Origin: G963675935 sp963803125 | GTDB taxonomy: Bacteria > Planctomycetota > Planctomycetia > Pirellulales > Thermoguttaceae | NCBI GenBank assembly: GCA_963803125.1 | Contig: CAWDLR010000002.1 | Span: 62,001-126,000 of the forward strand | Direction of reading: 5' to 3' | DNA: 64,000 bases | Program-made: the position numbers and the translations under genes | Shown: one piece after another, positions 7,674 to 16,139 of the stretch | Position numbering within the stretch: the stretch's first letter is position 1 | Layout of the letters: each line of letters starts with the position of its first letter | The notes under the pieces: generated by a model | The model's input: only the letters and a program-made list of their open reading frames with translations | What the model was told of the DNA's origin: nothing | Databases searched by the model: none

Positions 7674-8246
7674 TTGGAACGCCGAGAACCCGTTGACCAA
7701 CACTCCCATCCCGCCCTTGCCCTCCTCGCCGCTCGCCCCGACATCTTCGCCCGGCAGGGAAGCGTCGTGCCCACCTGGCGGCGACGCGGAGCGCGAACCT
7801 ATGGCCCCTACTTCCGTCTCGCCTACCGCGACTGCGGCCGCCAAGCCTCGATCTATCTCGGCCGCGAAGATAAGCCGAACAACCTCGTCCACGAAGTCCG
7901 CCGGAAACTCGCGCTTTTGCAAAGCCCCTTCCGCCGCTGCCGTGCCCTCGACCGCCTCCGCCGCCGCGTCTCCGCCGCCCTGCGCGTGCAGAAGGCCAGG
8001 CTCAACGCGCAACTCCGTCCCTTCGGCCTGCGACTGCAAGGTTTCGAGGTCCGCGGTTGGCGGACCAGCCCCCTGCGTCGTCGCCTCGCACACCTTCATC
8101 CGATCAATCGGCGACTCCCCCGCACCCGCCAACTCCGCTTCTATCCCTCGGGCAACCTCGCCTCCGCGCTGCGAAAGAAGAAACGCGCGATCCCCGCCTC
8201 GCCCAAGGCGCGACTGCAAGCGATCCTGGCCGCTCGCCGCGAGTAA
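7674..8246 (+). CDS. Hypothetical basic protein, DUF6788-like core
   Basis: 190 residues, very Arg-rich. The segment SVVPTWRRRGARTYGPYFRL followed by AYRDCGRQASIYLG resembles a short planctomycete domain (YGPYxRLxYR...IYLG, possibly DUF6788). The C-terminal half (RRLAHLHPINRRLPRTRQLR) is basic and may bind nucleic acid. A TTG start at 7674 is used, preceded by GAGAGGTG; no better start is in frame. Function unknown. Confidence 0.5.
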   Translation: MERREPVDQHSHPALALLAARPDIFARQGSVVPTWRRRGARTYGPYFRLAYRDCGRQASIYLGREDKPNNLVHEVRRKLALLQSPFRRCRALDRLRRRVSAALRVQKARLNAQLRPFGLRLQGFEVRGWRTSPLRRRLAHLHPINRRLPRTRQLRFYPSGNLASALRKKKRAIPASPKARLQAILAARRE

Positions 8247-8264
8247 GACAACCAAGGTAGGTCC

Positions 8265-8281
8265 CGCCTGCCGGGCGGGAC
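8265..8281. terminator. Short GC hairpin after the 7674 gene
   Basis: GTCCCGCC and GGCGGGAC form an 8-bp stem 20 bases after the stop at 8246. It is followed by TTGTGA with no real U-run, so it is only a weak candidate terminator. The rest of 8282-8433 shows no clear feature apart from an AT-rich TATGATATAC stretch near 8384 that could be the -10 of gltA. Confidence 0.35.
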
Positions 8282-8433
8282 TTGTGATAGGTGCCCTTTG
8301 ATACAAAATTCTGCACAGTCCCACCCGAGAAATTCTCGCCCCCCACAAGCGGGCCAGCCCCGCTTGCAACCCGCGGCGCTTGCACTATGATATACACTCC
8401 GAAACTGTGCACTTGCACGGGTGGAGAAAAACA

Positions 8434-9720
8434 ATGAACGACAAAGCAATCCTCACCGTCGGCGACAAGCAAATCGAACTGCCGATCCTCACCGGCAGCG
8501 AGGGGGAACGGGCGATCGACATTACCAGGCTCCGCGAGCAGGCAGGAGTGACGACCTACGACCCCTCGCTGGGCAATACCAGCGTCTGCCGCAGCACCAT
8601 CACCTTTATCGACGGCGAGAAGGGCGTGCTCCGCTATCGTGGAATGCCCATCGAGCAGTTCACCACCAAGCCGAACTTCGTCGAGGCCGCCTGGATGCTG
8701 ATCTTCGGCCGGCTGCCGCGGCACGACGAACTGAAGCGGTTCAGCGAACTGCTCACCGCGCATGAACTGTTGCACGAGGGCGTGAAACACCAGTTCAATC
8801 ATATTCCGCCCGGCGCCCCGCCGATGGCCATTCTCTCGGCCACGTTGAGCAACCTGGCCTGCTACCACCAGGAGTTCATCGCCTTGGAGGGCGAAGGCTC
8901 GTTGGAGGAGGTGGCGGCGCGGCTGATCAGCAAGGTCCGCACGATCGCGGCGTTTTCGTACCGCCGCTCGCTCGGGCTGCCGTTCATCTATCCCGACCCG
9001 CACCTCCGCTACTGCGCCAATTTCCTGCACATGATGTTCTCGCTGCCGTACAAGCAGTACATCGTCACGCGGGAAGTCGAGGATGCCCTGAATCTGTTGT
9101 TCATCTTGCACGGCGACCACGAGCAGAATTGCAGCTCCTCGACGGTGCGGATCGTCGGCTCGGCGAAGGCCAACCTGTTCGCCTCCTGTGCGGCCGCGGT
9201 CTGCGCGTTGTGGGGGCCGCTGCACGGCGGGGCGAACGTCGAGGTAATGGAGATGCTCGACCGCATCCACCGCGGCGGACTCTCGCCCGAAGACTGCCTG
9301 CGGCACGCCAAGGACAAGACCAACCCCTTCCGGCTGTTCGGCTTCGGCCATCGGGTCTATCGCAATTACGACCCGCGGGCGAAGATTCTCAAGGAGGCCT
9401 GCGATCGGGTGTTTGCCCAGATCAAACGGCAAGACCCGCTGTTGAGCATCGCCCGCAAACTCGAAGAGATCGCCCTGGCCGATCCCTACTTCATCGATCG
9501 CCAACTCTACCCGAACGTCGATTTCTACAGCGGTATCCTGCTTCGCGCGATGGGCATCCCCACCAACATGTTCACCGTCTGTTTCGCCATCGGCCGGCTG
9601 CCGGGCTGGATCGCCCAGTGGAAGGAGCAGCACGACGATCCGACCACGAAAATCCAGCGCCCGCGGCAAATCTACACCGGGCCGACCGCGACAGACTATC
9701 TACCGATGGAAAAGCGATGA
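8434..9720 (+). CDS. gltA: Citrate synthase
   Basis: A 428-residue type II citrate synthase that condenses oxaloacetate with acetyl-CoA, the first step of the TCA cycle, in the cytoplasm. The three catalytic residues are visible in order: His in WGPLHGGANVEVM, His in FGFGHRVYRNYDP, and Asp in PNVDFYSGI. The CoA-side motif FGRLPRHDEL and the N-terminal beta domain with GEKGVLRYRGMPIEQF are intact. GTGGAG lies 9 bases upstream of the ATG at 8434; an ATG 18 codons earlier is in frame but has no ribosome-binding site. It looks monocistronic. Confidence 0.97.
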   Translation: MNDKAILTVGDKQIELPILTGSEGERAIDITRLREQAGVTTYDPSLGNTSVCRSTITFIDGEKGVLRYRGMPIEQFTTKPNFVEAAWMLIFGRLPRHDELKRFSELLTAHELLHEGVKHQFNHIPPGAPPMAILSATLSNLACYHQEFIALEGEGSLEEVAARLISKVRTIAAFSYRRSLGLPFIYPDPHLRYCANFLHMMFSLPYKQYIVTREVEDALNLLFILHGDHEQNCSSSTVRIVGSAKANLFASCAAAVCALWGPLHGGANVEVMEMLDRIHRGGLSPEDCLRHAKDKTNPFRLFGFGHRVYRNYDPRAKILKEACDRVFAQIKRQDPLLSIARKLEEIALADPYFIDRQLYPNVDFYSGILLRAMGIPTNMFTVCFAIGRLPGWIAQWKEQHDDPTTKIQRPRQIYTGPTATDYLPMEKR

Positions 9721-9896
9721 ACCGCCGTTCCGCCGCCCGCCGAAGCAAGTGGGAGGAAGAGAGGTTCTGCACCGACATCCGTGTCTATCCCTGTTTATCC
9801 GTGGTTCATTTCCTTCGCCCTCCGTGTGCTCCGCGTCTCCGTGGTGAGTTTGTCCACGCATCGCCCTCGCCCCCCGGAATTCGCGGCGACGCGTGC

Positions 9897-9920
9897 CGCG
9901 GGCCGTTGGCCCCCGGCTAT
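9897..9920. repeat. Palindromic repeat, ATAGCCGGGGGCC family
   Basis: CGCGGGCCGTTGGCCCCCGG is one member of a family that also occurs at 18101, 24533, 24610 and 36657. It lies in the gap 9721-9950, which also holds sequences of the type CCGTGTGCTCCGCGTCTCCG, a repeat-like degenerate stretch. Confidence 0.75.
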
Positions 9921-9950
9921 TCTTGTTGTTTCCCTTCGCAGCGTACCGCT

Positions 9951-10991
9951 TTGTTGCACCGCGCAACTCTGACGTGCTGCGTTGTCTTTGCGACTCTTGC
10001 CGCTTCGACCGCCTGGGCCAACCCTTACACAAACGCGGCCTCTGCCTTCGCGGCGCCGCATCCGGCGGTGGTGCGGGTGGTGTCGCCCGAGAGCGACGGC
10101 GTCTCCTACGGCTCCGGCTCGCTGGTGGCCGTCGATGAGACTTCGGGGTTGGTGCTGACGAACTGGCATGTGGTCCGCGACGCCGCCGGGCCGATCGTCA
10201 TCCACTTTCCCGACGGCTTCTGCTCGCGCGGCGTGCTGCTGCGGGTCGATCAGGACTGGGACCTGGCGGCATTGGCCATCCGCCGGCCCAGCGTGCAACC
10301 GATCCCGCTGGCCACACAAGCGCCGCGGCCGGGCGATCCACTGACGATCATCGGCTACGGCAGCGGGTCGTATCGGGCGGTGACGGGGCGCTGCACCGAC
10401 TACGTCTCGCCCGGCGGCAACAATCCGGCCGAGATGGTCGAACTGTCGGCCCCCGCCCGCAACGGCGACTCGGGCGGGCCGATCCTCAACAGCCGCGGCG
10501 AGTTGGCCGGCGTGTTGTTCGGCACCGCCTTCGGCAGCACCACCGGCAGCTATTGCGGCCGGCTCCGCGGGTTCGTCGCCTCGGTCGAAGGCGATTTCCG
10601 CACGCTTTCGCATCGGGTGATGCTGGCCGACCAAGCGCGGCAGAGCGGCACCATGCAGCCGGCAGTTATGCCCGTCGGCCTGGCCAGTGAGCGTCCCGCC
10701 GGCAGCGATCGCGTTGATCTCCCACAGCCAACCGCCGTCGCCGCCGTGCCGCTCGCGCCGGTGCCCTCGCTTTCGCCGGTGTCCACGTTCCCGGCAGTTC
10801 GCAACGCCAAGTCAACCACGGCCGAACGTGGTTCCGCCGAGCCGGCGCAAACCTGTTCCCTCGCCGGCCCCACTGCCACGAATCCGGCCACGAATTCGAG
10901 CACCGACCAGATCAAAACGATCCTGGCGCTGATCGGCATCGCCGCCATCCTCTACCAGGGAATGCGCTTGCTCGGTTCAGCGCTGGGGTAG
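9951..10991 (+). CDS. Secreted trypsin-like serine protease with C-terminal membrane segment
   Basis: About 346 residues. No in-frame ATG exists before the conserved part; a TTG at 9951 (or 9954) gives LLHRATLTCCVVFATLAAST then AWA, a signal peptide. The catalytic triad is visible: His in LTNWHVV, Asp in DWDLAALAI, Ser in NGDSGGPIL. After a Pro/Ala-rich linker (from about residue 220) the protein ends in a hydrophobic helix, TILALIGIAAILYQGMRLL, that could hold it in the membrane. It resembles S1/DegP-like trypsins without a PDZ domain. The substrate is unknown. Cys pairs around the active site could form disulfides outside the cytoplasm. Confidence 0.8.
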   Translation: MLHRATLTCCVVFATLAASTAWANPYTNAASAFAAPHPAVVRVVSPESDGVSYGSGSLVAVDETSGLVLTNWHVVRDAAGPIVIHFPDGFCSRGVLLRVDQDWDLAALAIRRPSVQPIPLATQAPRPGDPLTIIGYGSGSYRAVTGRCTDYVSPGGNNPAEMVELSAPARNGDSGGPILNSRGELAGVLFGTAFGSTTGSYCGRLRGFVASVEGDFRTLSHRVMLADQARQSGTMQPAVMPVGLASERPAGSDRVDLPQPTAVAAVPLAPVPSLSPVSTFPAVRNAKSTTAERGSAEPAQTCSLAGPTATNPATNSSTDQIKTILALIGIAAILYQGMRLLGSALG

Positions 10992-11099
10992 CATCGGGCC
11001 TGTTGACGGCCGGTCGATCACCGCATAGGCTTTGAGCTGTGGAACCTCGGGCCGCGAGGGCAAGAACAAAGGGCCGTCGTCTCATCGGGAAACATCATC

Positions 11100-11957
11100 A
11101 TGGCAAGCCCGCCGGAAGAGAAGATCACCTTCCCCTGCCAAGAGTGCGGTAAGCTGATCGTATTTCCCGCCGACAGTGCCGGGCGCGTCGAGACCTGTCC
11201 CGAATGCGGCCGTTACGTGGATGTTCCTGATAAGTCGGGGGTGCCGCCAGCCGAGCCCGACGCCGTACCGCCAAAGGACCTCGCTCCCGTCGAACGAACA
11301 ACCCTAGAACTCTGGTTTGAAGTCTCGGCGGTCCTCTGTCTGGCGTATTTGCCCGCGTTGTACCACGCTCTCGGCGCAGTCAACTCGGGCAGGCTGGTGG
11401 AGTACTCTCCTTTCCACGAGGCACTCTACAGGACAATATTGGCGGCGCAAATTGCGATGCCCCTTTTCGCGATCATCGTATTGGCGAGGGACGACTGGTC
11501 GTTGTTCGGGATTGTTCGTCCGCGGTGGGTGGTCGACCCCGTGCTTGCCTGCGTCATTTGGTTCTGTTGCAGGGCGTTCCGGCAATTCGCTGCATCGGCA
11601 ATGCCATTGTTTATCTTGAGATTGCCACACCCTCACCTAAGCGGATCGCATGTGGTTCCCCAAGGGGTTTTCGACTACTCCTTGCTCTTTGTTGCTTGTA
11701 TCGCAAGCGGCCTTCAACAGGAGTTGATCTACCGCGGATACCTCATACCGAGATTCGAGCGTCTCCTGCGCTCGACATGGCTCGCTGTGCTCCTCGCAGC
11801 TCTCTTATTCGGCACGTACCACCTTTACGAAGGAGTCGCCGCGACGATCGTTATCACCGGCACCGGCATCATCTACGGGATCGCGTTTTGCCTGACCCGA
11901 CGCCTCTGGCCCATCTGCGTGGCGCACGCCATGCACAACTTCCTGCTCTGGCTGTGA
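11100..11957 (+). CDS. CPBP-family intramembrane metalloprotease with N-terminal zinc ribbon
   Basis: 285 residues. An N-terminal zinc ribbon (CQECGKLIVFPADSAGR followed by CPECGRYVDVP) is followed by about seven membrane helices. The CPBP (Abi/CAAX-like) motifs are present: QQELIYRGYL (motif 1), FGTYHLYEG (motif 2) and HAMHNFLLW (motif 3). Motif 1 normally starts EE; here it starts QE, so activity may be altered. The ATG at 11100 begins the zinc ribbon directly. The gene has lower GC content than its neighbours, and its stop abuts a copy of the ychF 3' tail, which marks this area as rearranged. Confidence 0.85.
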   Translation: MASPPEEKITFPCQECGKLIVFPADSAGRVETCPECGRYVDVPDKSGVPPAEPDAVPPKDLAPVERTTLELWFEVSAVLCLAYLPALYHALGAVNSGRLVEYSPFHEALYRTILAAQIAMPLFAIIVLARDDWSLFGIVRPRWVVDPVLACVIWFCCRAFRQFAASAMPLFILRLPHPHLSGSHVVPQGVFDYSLLFVACIASGLQQELIYRGYLIPRFERLLRSTWLAVLLAALLFGTYHLYEGVAATIVITGTGIIYGIAFCLTRRLWPICVAHAMHNFLLWL

Positions 11958-11958
11958 T

Positions 11959-12003
11959 TCACACGCTGAAGCGAATCAGCAGAATGTCGTCATCCTCGCC
12001 GAC
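11959..12003 (-). pseudogene. Detached copy of the ychF C-terminal tail
   Basis: On the minus strand this reads VGEDDDILLIRFSV plus stop, nearly the same as the real YchF end (VVKDDDILLIRFSV) at 12381-12425, with about 80% nucleotide identity. It sits on the far side of the higA gene, in the same orientation as ychF. No other ychF sequence accompanies it. Confidence 0.75.
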
Positions 12004-12024
12004 GGAATCATTCAGGCGACGATT

Positions 12025-12339
12025 TCACGAGACAACGGGACATTGGGTCGCAAGCGGCCGAACGTTCTTTTCGATCTCGGGTAGAATATCTCGCCGCGAC
12101 ACTTTGAGCTCATATCGTGTCTGCAAATTGAACCAGAATTCCGGAGTAGTACCGAAATAGACGGCCAGCCGCAAGGCCGAATCGGCGGTGATTCCACGCC
12201 GGCCGTGAATGATGTCGCTGATGCGAGTGACCGGCACGTCGATGTCGCGGGCCAGCTTGTTTTGGCTGAGTCCCAGCGGCTCCATGAACTCCTTCCACAA
12301 GACCTCACCGGGGAGGATTGGGTCGAGTTTTCTGCGCAT
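12025..12339 (-). CDS. higA: HigA-family antitoxin (XRE), without HigB
   Basis: 104 residues starting MRRKLDPILPGEVLWKEFME; an XRE helix-turn-helix follows (LSQNKLARDIDVPVTRISDI) and then the HigA signature ITADSALRLAVYFGTTPEFW. The start at 12339 was chosen because AGGA lies 9 bases upstream; an ATG three codons earlier is also possible. HigA normally neutralises the HigB mRNA interferase, encoded upstream; here the upstream gene is ychF and no higB is present. It may be a solitary regulator. It lies between the real ychF 3' end and a detached copy of that end. Confidence 0.88.
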   Translation of the reverse strand: MRRKLDPILPGEVLWKEFMEPLGLSQNKLARDIDVPVTRISDIIHGRRGITADSALRLAVYFGTTPEFWFNLQTRYELKVSRRDILPEIEKNVRPLATQCPVVS

Positions 12340-12380
12340 CGCAAGCATTCCTGTTGAACCCGCTAGTGATAATCCACGAT

Positions 12381-13415
12381 TTACACGCTGAACCTGATCA
12401 GCAGAATATCGTCGTCCTTGACGACGTAATCTTTCGGCTCTTGCCGCATAAGGTGGCGGGCTTTGACTTCGCGCTCGCTGCCCAGGCGAACGAGGTCGGC
12501 CACGGTCATCACTTCGGCGCGGATGAAGCCGCGGGCGAGATCGGTGTGGATGCCGTCGGCGGCTTCCAGGGCCGTGCCCCCTTCACGCAGCAGCCAGGTG
12601 CGGACCTCGGGCTCGCCGGCGGTGAAGAAGGTGGTCTGCCGCGAGGCCGTTAGGAGCGTGCGGATCAGATGGTCGTGGTCGGTGGTGGTGATGGCCATCT
12701 CGGCGACAAACTCGGCCCGGTCCTTGGGGCTCATCTTCGCCAGTTCCAACTCCAACCCCGCCGGCACGGCCAGCACCGGCATTTCCGCCGTCGAGAGCGC
12801 GGTGAACCGCTCGGGCTGCGATTCGTCGTCGGCCGTGTTGACGATCACCAGCCGCGGCTTCTCGCTCAGCAGGCGGAAGGCGCGGGTCACCTTCTGCTGC
12901 TCGTCGGTCATGTGCGACTCGCGCAGCGGCCTGCCCGACTCCATCGCCGCCAGCACGATCTTCAGCGTGGCGTGCTCGTGCTCCAATGCCAGGTGCTCGG
13001 GCCGCGGGAGCGGCTTTTTGAGCTGCTCTTCGACCCGCGCGATGCGGCTGGTGACGATCTCCATGTCGGCCAGCACCAGGTCCTCGTCGAACGAGCGGAA
13101 ATCGGCCAGCGGGTCGGTCTTGTCGAAGGCGGCGACGACGAACACCAGGCAGCCGGCCTCGCGGATCATCGCCAGCCGGGCGGCGTTGCCCTCGTGCTTG
13201 CGGCTGAGCCCCGGCGTATCGACCAGCTCGATGGCGGCGTGCGTGACCTTCTTGGGATGATAGATTTTCACCAGCGGCTCGAAGCGGGCGTCGGGAATCG
13301 GCGCCATCGCGCTTTGGCCGGTATGGGCCAACGCCGGATCGGGCGCCACGCCCGTCAACCAATGGAACAGCGTGCTCTTGCCCGAGCCCTGATAGCCGAC
13401 AAGTCCGATTTTCAT
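12381..13415 (-). CDS. ychF: Ribosome-binding ATPase YchF/OLA1-like
   Basis: 344 residues. Walker A is GYQGSGKST at residues 7-15, switch motif DTPGLS around 66, and the specificity motif NTADD near 205. The C-terminal TGS-like domain contains REGGTALEAADGIHTDLARG and FIRAEVMTVADLVRLG. YchF is a universally conserved ATPase (rather than GTPase) of the Obg family that associates with ribosomes. The start is four bases after the stop of the transglutaminase gene, so the two are probably co-transcribed. Its last 15 codons are duplicated at 11959-12003. Confidence 0.93.
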   Translation of the reverse strand: MKIGLVGYQGSGKSTLFHWLTGVAPDPALAHTGQSAMAPIPDARFEPLVKIYHPKKVTHAAIELVDTPGLSRKHEGNAARLAMIREAGCLVFVVAAFDKTDPLADFRSFDEDLVLADMEIVTSRIARVEEQLKKPLPRPEHLALEHEHATLKIVLAAMESGRPLRESHMTDEQQKVTRAFRLLSEKPRLVIVNTADDESQPERFTALSTAEMPVLAVPAGLELELAKMSPKDRAEFVAEMAITTTDHDHLIRTLLTASRQTTFFTAGEPEVRTWLLREGGTALEAADGIHTDLARGFIRAEVMTVADLVRLGSEREVKARHLMRQEPKDYVVKDDDILLIRFSV

Positions 13416-13419
13416 GGCA

Positions 13420-15900
13420 TCACACTTCCGCGACCACTGGTCGCGGCTTTTCAGGAGCGGTCCTCTTGCCGACGGCCGCGATTTCGTCCAATGCTTGTTC
13501 TACTGCCCGGCTCTGGAGATTGTCCAGGGGCATCTGCCCGAAACGGACGCGGTAGAAGGCGTCGGCGATCATGGCGGGGAGGGCGGCCAAGCGGTTTTCC
13601 CCCGTCAGCGAAGCCAGCCGAACGCCGGCAACGGCCGCAAATTCGCGTTGCGTTTGTGCCGCGGCCCGAACCAATCCCCGCCGTGCCATCAGATTCTCGA
13701 AACGTCGGTAAAAGACGATCTCGACGCCGCGGCGACCGCCGCGCCGGTTGTGATTGCCTCTCCAACGTTCCGCCAGGCGACGGCCGATGCGCAGGCCGAG
13801 CAAGCCGAGCCACGCCATCACCGCCATGACGCTGATCGCCATCACCGTCAACAGTGCCCAACGGACCTCGCGGTTGAGATGATCGAGATAGAGCGCGACG
13901 CTGAAGGAGTCGAACAACTGCCAGACCGGCGAACTGACCACCTCGCTCCACAACCAGCGGGCCGCATCGGCGATCGGCTGGTAGATCGCCTCGCGCTGCG
14001 TCTGGCAGTCGAGCTCGACGACGTATTTCGACCAGGCGCCGTCGAGCCAATCGAGCCCCTTGCGCACCGGCGTAAGCCAATCTTCTCTCTCGGCGGCGAA
14101 GCCGGCCGGGGTGGGATCGAGCCGCATCCATGCGCCCGTCTCCCAGCAGCGTTCATTGTCGTAATGCTCGTCCCTCGCCGGATACCAGTGCTTCCAATAG
14201 TCCTTCCCGTGCTTCTCCTTATCGGGAACCTGGCTGCCGGGCAGGAACGCCTCGACCCAGGCGTGGGCGTGCCACTGGCGAACCTGGTAATAACCGCCGG
14301 CGGAGTTCCAGTCGTCGTGGTCGCATTTGAAGCCGCAGACCAGCCGCGCCCGAATCCCCTGGCTGCGGAGCATCAGCGCCAGCGCCGTGGCGAAGTATTC
14401 GCAATGCCCCTGCTTATGCTCGCCGACGAAATCCTCGATCGGATCGAGCCTCGGATCGCGCTCGACGCCGGAGAGGCTATACTGGAACTCTCCCGAGCCG
14501 GCCAGTTTTCGCCTGAGGCACTCCGCTCGGCCACGGATGTCCTCCTTCCGCAACCGCGACTGATCGATCCACTTTTGCGCCAGTCTTACGAGCTGGGGCA
14601 GATCGCCGCGGGGCACGGCGACCACCCCCGGATAGGGCAGATCGTCCCATGAAGCCGGCGTCAACGGCGACTGCTCGCCACCGGTGATCGCCGTGGTGGC
14701 CAAGGTGTAGGACAACGGCTGCGAAGGGTGATGCACCGAGCGCTCTAGCCGTTCCAAGAGATGATCGACGGTAACGGTGGTGCTCATCCGCTCGACGGAG
14801 ATGTAGGGCGAGACATAGAACAATTCGTCGCGATCGGTCCCCTCGATCTTGGTCTGCTGCCGAACGACGCCGAACTTCGGCAGGGCGTGCTCGCGCTGCA
14901 ACGGCTCGCTTCCTTCGCCCAGATTGCGGTTTGGGTGTCCGACGCTCCACTGGCCGTGTTTGTAGCGCATGAGGTAGGCGCCTTGCAGGTAGAGGTCGCC
15001 GTGCAGGGGCGGCAGGGGGTCGTTGCCGCTGGCCCCCTTGAGGAATTGCACCTTCATCACCGCTTCGCGGCTCTCGATGATTTTGCCCAATTCACCGAGC
15101 ATGACCTTGTCGTTGAAGCCGACCAGGGGTTGCGGCTTGGCCAACGAGCCGCGCAAGTTGACCTGCCCAAAACGCGGGACCGCAAAGAAGACGATAAACG
15201 TCAGCGCCATCGTGTTGAGGCCCATGCGGCTCAGCCGGGCGACCAGGTCGCGGCCCACGCCGGCGTGGCTGCTGCCGCCGGGCACGCTGGTGAACTCCGC
15301 CTGCTGCGCCGCCAACGGCCAACGCGAGACGATCTTCGGTTCCGCCGTGCGGGTTTCTCCCGCCGCGCGGGTGTCTGCCGGAGCGCGGGCGTCTCGCCCG
15401 CTTCGCTCTCCGCTTCGTTTCCCCGCCGCGAACAGCGTCCACTGCCGATAGAGAATCAACAACGTCATCGCCGAGAAGCCGACCAGCATGTAGACGACAA
15501 TCAGCATCCCGAACCAGATGCCTTGGCTGAAAAGCGTCGCCATCATCACTTCCAGCAGGCTGATCATGACCAGCAGCCAGTACTTCCACTGGTCCTTCTC
15601 CTGAAACAGCAGAATGACTTGCAGGTAAATTAGGAACCATGACAACCCGATGGTCTCCATCTCGCTTTGCGGCGGATACAGATTGTGGAGCGAGACGACG
15701 GCGCCGGCGAGCATTAGCGCGTTAGCCCACCAGCGGCCGATGCGAATTCGGCCGGTGACGTCGGTGAGCCAGACGGAGGCGGCAGCGGCCACAATCACCA
15801 AAAGCGGCGGCCCCTCGTCCCGCTGCCCCATGCCCAGCAGCAGCGCCCCCAGCGCCGCCAGCGTGGCCATGTTGATCTGTAGCAGACGTTCGAGGTACAT
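13420..15900 (-). CDS. Membrane transglutaminase-like protein (TgpA/DUF3488 family)
   Basis: 826 residues. The N-terminus has about six membrane helices (DUF3488-like; IQMATL..., YWLLVMISLLEVMMATLF). A periplasmic transglutaminase-like domain holds the Cys-His-Asp triad: Cys in GHCEYFATALALMLRSQGI, His in QWHAHAWVEAFL, Asp in WMRLDPTPAG. A C-terminal helix (LLTVMAISVMAVMAWLG) precedes a DUF4129-like cytoplasmic end. These proteins are usually encoded with MoxR and DUF58 genes, as here. The linker around residue 165-190 contains a repeat-derived stretch (SGRDARAPADTRAAGETR). The cellular substrate is unknown. Confidence 0.9.
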   Translation of the reverse strand: MYLERLLQINMATLAALGALLLGMGQRDEGPPLLVIVAAAASVWLTDVTGRIRIGRWWANALMLAGAVVSLHNLYPPQSEMETIGLSWFLIYLQVILLFQEKDQWKYWLLVMISLLEVMMATLFSQGIWFGMLIVVYMLVGFSAMTLLILYRQWTLFAAGKRSGERSGRDARAPADTRAAGETRTAEPKIVSRWPLAAQQAEFTSVPGGSSHAGVGRDLVARLSRMGLNTMALTFIVFFAVPRFGQVNLRGSLAKPQPLVGFNDKVMLGELGKIIESREAVMKVQFLKGASGNDPLPPLHGDLYLQGAYLMRYKHGQWSVGHPNRNLGEGSEPLQREHALPKFGVVRQQTKIEGTDRDELFYVSPYISVERMSTTVTVDHLLERLERSVHHPSQPLSYTLATTAITGGEQSPLTPASWDDLPYPGVVAVPRGDLPQLVRLAQKWIDQSRLRKEDIRGRAECLRRKLAGSGEFQYSLSGVERDPRLDPIEDFVGEHKQGHCEYFATALALMLRSQGIRARLVCGFKCDHDDWNSAGGYYQVRQWHAHAWVEAFLPGSQVPDKEKHGKDYWKHWYPARDEHYDNERCWETGAWMRLDPTPAGFAAEREDWLTPVRKGLDWLDGAWSKYVVELDCQTQREAIYQPIADAARWLWSEVVSSPVWQLFDSFSVALYLDHLNREVRWALLTVMAISVMAVMAWLGLLGLRIGRRLAERWRGNHNRRGGRRGVEIVFYRRFENLMARRGLVRAAAQTQREFAAVAGVRLASLTGENRLAALPAMIADAFYRVRFGQMPLDNLQSRAVEQALDEIAAVGKRTAPEKPRPVVAEV

Positions 15901-15920
15901 GGAAGGGGCTAGGGGCTAGG

Positions 15921-16135
15921 GAGAATGACGAAGCTCGAATGACGAATGACGAAGGAAATCCGAAATCCGAAATCCGAAGGACACACGACGTGTCGTGGGA
16001 TTGGGTCGCTTCTGCAGCCTCCGTTCGTCATTCGTCATTCGGACTTCCTTCGTCATTCGGATTTCGGATTTCGTTCTTCGGATTTCAGATTCCGTTCTTC
16101 GGATTTCGGATTTGATTTCGTCCTTCACGTCACTC
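15921..16135. repeat. Low-complexity inverted repeat of GAATGACGAA / AAATCCGAA units
   Basis: The left part (CGAATGACGAATGACGAAGG, then AAATCCGAAATCCGAAATCC) is inverted in the right part (CGTCATTCGTCATTCGGACT and TTCGGATTTCGG units). It separates DUF58 from the transglutaminase gene. A 75-codon frame across it is built from the repeat and is not considered a gene. Confidence 0.85.
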
Positions 16136-16139
16136 CGCC

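Noticed and set aside
9129..9950. The upstream part of the open frame that ends in the serine protease
   Set aside because: It overlaps citrate synthase in another frame and lacks conserved motifs; the protease is taken to start at a TTG at 9951.
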